DNA of 64,000 nt from Paulinella micropora (Eukaryota; Cercozoa; Imbricatea; Euglyphida), in assembly GCA_009731375.1 (NCBI GenBank), contig BJOX01000163.1, forward strand, positions 672,471 through 736,470. Reading direction: 5' to 3'. The translations under genes were made by a program, and so were the position numbers. The notes below the pieces were generated by a model that had not been told where the DNA came from, did no database searches, and saw nothing but the letters and a program-made list of their open reading frames with translations. Below, in pieces: positions 58,599-64,000 of the stretch. Every line of letters begins with the position of its first letter. Position 1 is the first letter of the stretch.

Positions 58599-59113
58599 AT
58601 GCCGTCTCCCGAAGCGAGCCGACAAAATTGGGGAAAAGCAGTCGATGGAATTAAACAAAAAGCAAAGCAGAGAAAAATGGAACATGCCAAAAAGGTTTTG
58701 AAACAATACCGAAATGCGGTTAAAAGCGAAGACGAAGATATGGAACGAAAAATAGCAGAGATAGAAAATAAGAATTTAGCAACAGATATTAGAAATGAGA
58801 AGGATCAAGATGACACACCCGAGCAGAGTGAGAGTGAAGATGAATGTGATTTTACTGATATCATCGCTGAAAAGATGGCGAAAATGAAGATAAGAAGAAA
58901 GAAAGCGGAAACTAAGAGAGAAAAGAAGAAGAGTAAGAAATCAGAGCCTGAGCCTGAGGAGAGTGAAGAAAGTGAAAGTGAGAGTAGTAACCGAAACCTA
59001 AGAAAGGGAAAGGTAAGAAATCAAACATTTCTGTTAATGTTTATAATCAATCTGAAAAGACAAATAAGAAAGAAAAAAATAATGATATTGAAAAATGCTT
59101 TTTAAAATTCTAA
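58599..59113 (+). pseudogene. Charged Lys/Glu-rich protein, probable frameshift near the end
   Basis: Starts MPSPEASRQNWGKAVDGIKQ; about 140 residues of alternating acidic and basic helix (SEDECDFTDIIAEKMAKMKI, EPEPEESEESESESS). The original frame ends at 59105. The frame one base away reads KPKKGKGKKSNISVNVYNQS and ends FLKF at 59113, next to the integrase promoter box, and looks more native. No family recognised; it directly precedes the integrase on the same strand. Confidence 0.55.
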
Positions 59114-59120
59114 AATATAG
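59105..59120 (+). promoter_or_regulatory. ATTCTAAAATATAG box before integrase
   Basis: Only the downstream arm of the P element is present, at the same distance from ATG 59121 as in P1 and P3. Confidence 0.5.
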
Positions 59121-60132
59121 ATGAGTGAGGAAAATCAACTTGACCATAAACATATAATTATTAATAATCAAAATCGTAATAGTCAATTAGAAGACACACC
59201 TACTGGAGAAGTAGTTAAAACAAAAGAACAAGAAGCACTTGAAATATATCATCAGAAAAAGAACCCGAAAATATGGAATACTATATGGGTTGATAAGCCA
59301 TTAGACCAAGTTTTCTTAGACTTAGCAGATATGAGTAAAATAAAAGATAAGAAAGGAAATAAGGGTTATGCTTGGATGCTTGTTTGGATTGATTGTCATT
59401 CAAGATATTTAATAATCATTCCACTAAAAAATAAAACAGCAAAAGAAGTCTATTATGCTTTGAAATCAATCAAATATAAACCAAAGTCAATTACTACTGA
59501 CAGCGGGGGAGAATATAAAGGAGCAACTCGTGAATATTTTAATGAAAATGGAATTAAACATGATGTGGTTGAAGTTGGCGACCATAGAGCCCTTGCCGTT
59601 GTTGATAGTCATAAGGAGTATAAGAAGATGGTTAGACCTTTTATTTGAAACCAATCGTAATTTTGATTGGGTTAGTTATATTCAAGACTTAGTAGATGCT
59701 TATAATCATAAAGTTCATAGAGGAATTCAGGCTAAACCAGCGGAAGTATTTTTCGGGAGAGATAAAAACAAACAAGTTGTAACGAGAGATAATTTAATTA
59801 ATGAATTTAATGTCGGCGATAGTGTGAGAAAGGAAAACAAAAAGTTAATGTTCGCGAAAGGCGGAAAGACTTTCAGTAAAATTATTTATAAAGTCAAAGG
59901 TCGTTCCGGATTTAAGTTAATATTAAATAATGATGAATTAGTAAGTCCTAGAGATTTATTGAAGACTGATTTTGTTAAACCAATTGACGAAGAAAAAGAT
60001 ATGAAAGAGCAAACTAAAGCAGTTATTAAAGAAAAGAAAACTCAAGAACTACTAAAGAGAGAAGAAATAGAACCACAAAACATAAGAACTAGCAAGAGGG
60101 AAAGAAAAGCAAAAGTCCAATTTGATATTTAA
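59121..60132 (+). pseudogene. Retroviral-type (rve, DDE) integrase, one frameshift
   Basis: Joins the viral ends to host DNA and creates the 6-bp duplication. Starts MSEENQLDHKHIIINNQNRN. First catalytic Asp in QVFLDLADMSK (residue 67), second in ITTDSGGEYKG (127). The third acidic position should fall in ALAVVD..., close to a frameshift near 59610, after which the other frame reads IRSIRRWLDLLFETN and HRGIQAKPAEVFFGRD. About 336 codons; the C-terminal region (FNVGDSVRKENKKLMFAKGG) resembles the SH3-like part of integrases. No chromodomain is obvious. Confidence 0.88.
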
Positions 60133-60224
60133 TAAAATACAGAGCAGAATTCTCTTTCGGATTCATATATTAGCATTTATGCTTTGGTATGTCATGAAAC
60201 CGAAAGAGAAATCTGAAGTGTTGT

Positions 60225-60704
60225 TTAATCAAAGATGACACGATAAGCGGACTGAATAGTGAGGCCGTAAAAATCAGCAATCGTATCAATGTTATCCCAA
60301 ATTCTAAATAATTTGAAAGACCCATCGGTAAACCCAACAACGAAGCGTGAAGGTACTTGATCTTTTCGCATGTGGGACTTATAGCAATTCAACTTCACTG
60401 GAATCATTCCTTCGTTCCTTTCGAGAAAGAGTTTTGCAATACCATTTTTTCTTTCAATGAATGCCCAATATTGCGGGGCATTCTCGCTTCGATTACGAGC
60501 AACTACACTCCTATTGCTACCTAACTCCTTCGGAATATTATCCGCACGTCCAACCCATAAAACTTCAAGGGCATCAGTCAACTCCTGCCAAAAAAAATTG
60601 CATAGAAACGAAACAAGCAACAAACTTACCTTTACTTCGGGGTCTTCTGGGTGGACTTGCTCTTGCTCAAGTGGTTCCTCATGTGTGGACGGGTCGGCTG
60701 ACAT
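60225..60704 (-). CDS. Hypothetical protein with a 45-nt spliceosomal intron
   Basis: Exon 1 60704-60630 (MSADPSTHEEPLEQEQVHPE...VK), intron 60629-60585 (GTAAGT ... T-rich tract ... GGCAG), exon 2 60584-60225 (ELTDALEVLWVGRADNIPKE ... IQSAYRVIFD, TAA). The intron is a multiple of three, so the frame is open through it, but it translates to a hydrophobic stretch unlike its surroundings. About 144 residues when spliced. No family recognised. It is intact and less AT-rich than neighbours: possibly a captured host gene, or host-type splicing of a viral transcript. Confidence 0.6.
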   Translation of the reverse strand: MSADPSTHEEPLEQEQVHPEDPEVKVSLLLVSFLCNFFWQELTDALEVLWVGRADNIPKELGSNRSVVARNRSENAPQYWAFIERKNGIAKLFLERNEGMIPVKLNCYKSHMRKDQVPSRFVVGFTDGSFKLFRIWDNIDTIADFYGLTIQSAYRVIFD

Positions 60705-60984
60705 CTACGCATACAAAAAACAGCAAGGGTTTGGAATTCTCAACTTGTCCACTTTGGGAATTCTGAAAAAGACCAAGAATGAAAAAAAGAAACAGACAAA
60801 AACACGTGATAGAATTTCTGGAATTTCTGCTGACAATTTGAAATGCCGATAAAAAGGAAAAGCGAAATTTTGTTTCACACCAACCACCTAGAGGCTCAGG
60901 TCAATTACACACCTTCTGAATTCTGGAGTTGGACAACTTTTGCTTTTTTCAGAGTAGTCTTAATCAGACAAAGTGCGAACAAGA

Positions 60985-61458
60985 ATGAGTGATGACGATG
61001 GAAGCGATGTAGAGTATGTTGAAAGGGAAACCGCTAATAAGTGGTTAGAGAAATTAAGAGATAAGACATACACACAGATAATGAAATATAAGACTAATAG
61101 CGAAGCAAAACTTGACACTATACAGAGTAGAAAGGAGCAAAAACGACAAGAATTATTGGAATTGGAGAAACAAGAAAAAGCAGAACAAAACAAATTTTTG
61201 GCTATTGAAGAATTGTTAAATCAGAAAAAAGAAGAAGCAGAACGAAAAGAAAAAATAGATTTGCTAAAGAGAGAAGAAAAGAGAAAAGAACTGAACAAGA
61301 AAAAACAATTACGATTATTTGAGAATTGGCTAAGTGCCGAAAATCAACCAATGGGAGTTGATGATGAGATTAGAGCAAGAAAGAAGATTGAAGGAGAAAA
61401 AACAACATATAATGTAATTGAAGAATATGAGAGATACAAAAGACAGAGAATTAATTGA
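60985..61458 (+). CDS. Coiled-coil protein, 157 residues
   Basis: Starts MSDDDGSDVEYVERETANKW; a continuous Lys/Glu/Gln-rich helix from about residue 45 to 115 (RKEQKRQELLELEKQEKAEQ), then LFENWLSAENQPMGVDDEIR. Intact, TGA stop; last gene before the right terminal repeat. The start follows ACAAGA; an upstream in-frame GTG (60973) is less likely. Function unknown. Confidence 0.65.
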   Translation: MSDDDGSDVEYVERETANKWLEKLRDKTYTQIMKYKTNSEAKLDTIQSRKEQKRQELLELEKQEKAEQNKFLAIEELLNQKKEEAERKEKIDLLKREEKRKELNKKKQLRLFENWLSAENQPMGVDDEIRARKKIEGEKTTYNVIEEYERYKRQRIN

Positions 61459-61651
61459 AATAGTAGTTTTCACTACTAACTCCTTTTGCGTATAGGAGTA
61501 TAAACTAGTACGTATTCAATTTAAAATTGGGCGAAAGCCCTCCTTGTTTCAAATGAATTTTATCTACCATACTTGTTTGTGTGGTAGGTGGTTGAAACGG
61601 AGTTGCTTCTAAAAAGGAAGACGAAAAGGTCAATTTAATGATGTATACATT

Positions 61652-61791
61652 TTTTCTTGTAGTGTGCTGTAGAAGGCTTTTTGTTTGTTTTTGTTTCTTT
61701 GTATTTATAATCAATAGGAGAGGGTGCGACACAGAAAACGAAGGCTGTGAATTTGCAAAAATTCACGCCGAGATTTTCTGTATCATCTACT
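61652..61791 (-). repeat. Provirus terminal inverted repeat, right
   Basis: Reverse complement of 42063-42202; ends ...CATCTACT at 61791. Short open frames across it are fortuitous. Confidence 0.93.
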
Positions 61792-61797
61792 TTCAAG
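61792..61797. other. Target site duplication, right
   Basis: TTCAAG, immediately after the right terminal repeat; matches 42057-42062. Confidence 0.93.
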
Positions 61798-62133
61798 TCT
61801 GCACAACAGAAATGCCCAGACGTGACTGGCCTGCAGCTGATTCATTGTGTTAAATACTGTCTGCTGTCTGCCTGTCTGCCTGTCTGTCTGTCTGTCTGCC
61901 TGCCTACCTGCCTGCTGCTTGCCTGTCTGTCTTTCTGTCTGTCTTTCTGAAAGACAAGTACAGTAAAGTCGGCAGAGAAACAGCCTCCCGGCTGTTTCGG
62001 CACCTAAGGCTTTTTTAATGTGGTTTTTGTGTGAGAGTTTGGGCTGTTTCTCTCCCGACTTTACAAGACAGACACGACAGACGGACAAAGACAGACAAGA
62101 AACAGAACAGAGAACTACTACTACTACTACTTT

Positions 62134-62171
<38 letters not shown>

Positions 62172-62258
62172 CTAGGCCTAGGCCTTCGATTTAATGAAGT
62201 TAATTTAACTTAACTTCTGGTCATCCATACAAATCGTTAGCTCTACCACTACTACTAT

Positions 62259-62321
<63 letters not shown>

Positions 62322-62326
62322 ACAAA

Positions 62327-62377
<51 letters not shown>

Positions 62378-62406
62378 ACTTCTACTCCTACTACTACTTT
62401 CTCTCC

Positions 62407-62439
<33 letters not shown>

Positions 62440-62449
62440 CTCCTCTGTG

Positions 62450-62482
<33 letters not shown>

Positions 62483-62522
62483 TTCCTGGATGATGCTGCT
62501 TTTGTGACCTGGTGTTCGAACG
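61798..62522. other. Host flank: hairpin element and simple repeats
   Basis: (CTGT)n at 61865-61950. A hairpin at 61964-62063 has TAAAGTCGGCAGAGAAACAG pairing with CTGTTTCTCTCCCGACTTTA. (ACT)n at 62110-62170 and 62243-62395, then (CT)n and (GT)n to 62482. No gene before 62523. Confidence 0.8.
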
Positions 62523-63398
62523 ATGTCTGTCTACGAGTTGCCGGTCTGTTCGAGCTTTGTCCCGCAGAAGTGGAACCGCGTCAAGTGCGCCACCTGTCAG
62601 CACTGGCAGACCCGGCACAGCCCGCCTCCGCCACAGCAAGCGCAGGAGGCCGAGGCGGCGGTTCGCCCAGACCCCGGGTCCTTCCCCGCCGCCCAACAGT
62701 CGCCTCTACAACCGCCACCACCACAACAGCCGCCAGAGCCGCAACAGCAAAAACCACCACCACCACAGCCACAGTCACAATCGCATGAACCACACGAACA
62801 AAAAGAGCCACGGCCGCAACAACTGCAACCTGCGCGCGTCGACCAAAAGCCCCTCGCCGGCCCCGCCACTCTGATCCCGGCTCCCTTCCGCCCAGCGCCG
62901 GACGAGGCCAAGGAGTCCGCAGCCTCCACTGGTGAGCAGTGGGCATGCGTTCAGTGCACATTCTTGAACGGCCACAACGCCTATGCGTGTGACCTGTGCG
63001 CATCACCAAAGCCTGCTGCAGCCCCGGTGTCGCGCATCGCTGAGACCTCTGCAATGAGCAGCGCAGCCTTCCATACCGAGCAGTGGGCTTGCGTTCAGTG
63101 CACGTACTTGAACGGCCACAACGCCTCCGCGTGTGACCTGTGCGCATCGCCAAAGCCTGCTGCAGCCCCGGCGTCGCGCATCGCTGAAACCTCTGCAGTG
63201 AGCAGCGCAGCCTCCCATACTGAGCAGTGGGCTTGCGTTCAGTGCACGAACTTGAACGGCAGCGACACTTCCGTATGTGACTTGTGCTCATCACCCAAGC
63301 CTGCCGACGCGTTGTCATCGGACGTGACTGCCGCTGCTGCTGGGCCTGTGGTCTTGGCCCGAACCTCGAGTGTGATGTGCGTGTCTGGCTGGCAGTGA
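62523..63398 (+). CDS. RanBP2-type zinc-finger protein, 5' exon(s)
   Basis: Starts MSVYELPVCSSFVPQKWNRV with a partial finger (CATCQHW), then a Pro/Gln-rich region (about residues 36-110). Three near-identical fingers W-x-C-x2-C-x3-N-x6-C-x2-C follow (WACVQCTFLNGHNAYACDLC at about 62941, again at 63085 and 63229), each preceded by a repeated linker (SRIAETSA, SSAAxHTEQ). Such fingers bind ubiquitin or single-stranded RNA. GC-rich, unlike the provirus. TGA at 63396 may be read only if no donor is used before it; the gene probably splices on to 63724. Confidence 0.7.
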   Translation: MSVYELPVCSSFVPQKWNRVKCATCQHWQTRHSPPPPQQAQEAEAAVRPDPGSFPAAQQSPLQPPPPQQPPEPQQQKPPPPQPQSQSHEPHEQKEPRPQQLQPARVDQKPLAGPATLIPAPFRPAPDEAKESAASTGEQWACVQCTFLNGHNAYACDLCASPKPAAAPVSRIAETSAMSSAAFHTEQWACVQCTYLNGHNASACDLCASPKPAAAPASRIAETSAVSSAASHTEQWACVQCTNLNGSDTSVCDLCSSPKPADALSSDVTAAAAGPVVLARTSSVMCVSGWQ

Positions 63399-63723
63399 AT
63401 CTGTGTGTCTGGCTTGTTCTGGAAGTATGAGAATTGTTTTTGTTGCACAAGTATATGTTTGTGTTTTTGTTTTTGTGTGCTATGGTTCCGTGCTCCACGT
63501 GCATGTATATGTGATTGTGTTTGTGTTGGTGTGATTGGTAAGCGTACCTTGGTACGCCATGTGGTATGTGTGTATGTGTGTGTGTGTGTGTATGTATGTA
63601 TGTGTGTGTGTGTGTGCATACATGTATGTATGTGTGTATGCGTGTGTGTGTGTGTGTGTGTGTGTGCGTGCATGCGTCCGTGTTTGTGTTTGTCTTCCAA
63701 TGCATGTTTTCATGCGTGTTCAG
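63399..63723 (+). other. Probable intron with (GT)n
   Basis: Contains (GT)n/(GTAT)n at about 63560-63690 and ends GCGTGTTCAG, a good acceptor. The 5' donor was not fixed. Confidence 0.5.
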
Positions 63724-63793
63724 GACACAAAGCAGACCGTGGTGGAGCCGGTGGAGGAACAGGACGACGAGGAGAAGGAGGACGAGGACGAAG
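63724..63793 (+). CDS. Zinc-finger gene, acidic exon
   Basis: Acceptor GTTCAG, donor GACGAAG|GTGAGG. Encodes DTKQTVVEPVEEQDDEEKED and EDE, strongly acidic. Phase 0 to 1. Reading on without splicing meets TAA at 63874. Confidence 0.55.
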
Positions 63794-63877
63794 GTGAGGA
63801 CAAGGACGAGATGTCGGAGGCCAAGAAGTTGTCTTTGCTGTGTCGGGCTGGGGAGGCAGGGCAGCAGGTTGATTAAG

Positions 63878-64000
63878 GACAGGCCGAGGTCGAGCAGTGG
63901 GCTTGCATTCAGTGCACTTACTTGAACGGCAGCGATGCCTCCGCATGTGTCATGTGCGCATTGTCCAAGCCTGCTGTTGCGCGTGATGCGAGCAGAGGTA
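63878..64000 (+). CDS. Zinc-finger gene, exon with fourth finger, runs off edge
   Basis: Acceptor TTGATTAAG; the 84-nt intron 63794-63877 keeps the frame. Encodes GQAEVEQ then WACIQCTYLNGSDASACVMC, a fourth RanBP2-type finger matching those upstream. Continues past the window. Confidence 0.6.

Larger units (their letters stand above)
42063..61791 (+). mobile_element. Integrated Polinton-like virus (PLV/Polinton), decayed
   Basis: 19.7 kb bounded by terminal inverted repeats starting AGTAGATGATACAG and a perfect direct repeat TTCAAG outside each end. Six-base duplications and AG-starting termini are diagnostic of Polintons/Mavericks. Inside are protein-primed PolB, rve integrase, FtsK/HerA-type ATPase, adenain-like protease, PLV-type major capsid and penton proteins, plus a fibre, GIY-YIG nuclease and small genes. 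Base composition is far more AT-rich than the GC-rich host gene to its right. Most large genes are broken, so this is a fossil copy rather than an active virus. Confidence 0.95.

Noticed and set aside
60457-60852. Plus-strand frames opposite the intron-containing gene
   Set aside because: Shadows of the minus-strand gene, without recognisable features.
61638-61853. Frames across the right terminal repeat
   Set aside because: The same frame appears in mirror at the left repeat (42058-42360) and crosses the provirus-host junction.
61964-62063. Hairpin as a transcription terminator
   Set aside because: Host DNA; 22-bp arms beginning TA fit a MITE remnant better.
62581-63705. Long minus-strand frame opposite the zinc-finger gene
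   Set aside because: GC-rich shadow of the plus-strand gene, with His/Thr repeats from (GT)n.

Overview
The window is nuclear DNA of a eukaryote. It has spliceosomal GT-AG introns, an Ariadne-type RBR ubiquitin ligase gene, RanBP2-type zinc-finger exons and transposable elements. The species cannot be named from the sequence. It is a draft assembly with 14 N runs, and about half of it is microsatellite, mostly (TATC)n. Nearly all long open frames in the first 36 kb are translations of these arrays, not genes.

1-36.2 kb is one host gene, recovered by reading between the arrays. Sixteen short exons (33-107 bp) run on the + strand from 433 to 36164. They encode about 333 residues of an Ariadne-family RBR E3 ligase: end of RING1, IBR, RING2 with its active-site cysteine, and the Ariadne domain. 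The gene starts before the window. Reading phase agrees at every junction, and the IBR zinc ligands are completed across exon boundaries. The introns are filled with satellite; the largest is about 13 kb. Most exons are accompanied by truncated copies of their own splice-site edges, repeated within the satellite. One such series has 16 members and one copy is inverted. A dispersed element carrying an internal (TATC)n block also recurs here.

36.2-42.05 kb is intergenic: hairpin MITE-like elements, a 579-bp inverted-repeat element with TA duplication, an inverted copy of the (TATC)n-bearing element, triplet and pentanucleotide repeats, and a 0.7-kb gap.

42,063-61,791 is a complete but decayed Polinton-like virus (PLV/Polinton) integrated in the host DNA. 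It has 140-bp terminal inverted repeats beginning AG, flanked by a perfect 6-bp target duplication TTCAAG (42057-42062 and 61792-61797). It carries the core set: protein-primed DNA polymerase B, retroviral-type integrase, FtsK/HerA-type packaging ATPase, adenain-like cysteine protease, major capsid protein and penton/minor capsid protein. Accessory genes include a GIY-YIG nuclease, an ExoX-C-like protein, a long S74-chaperone fibre, a second surface-type protein, a small basic virion-type protein, membrane and secreted proteins, and a gene with a 45-nt intron. Early/replication-type genes lie on + at the left, the virion block on - in the centre, and the integrase on + at the right. Most large genes carry frameshifts or stops, so this copy is not functional. 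A hairpin element with ATTCTAAAATATC at the start codon recurs upstream of several genes and looks like a shared promoter.

61.8-64 kb returns to host DNA: a short hairpin element, (ACT)n repeats, then a GC-rich gene with repeated RanBP2-type zinc fingers that runs off the right edge.
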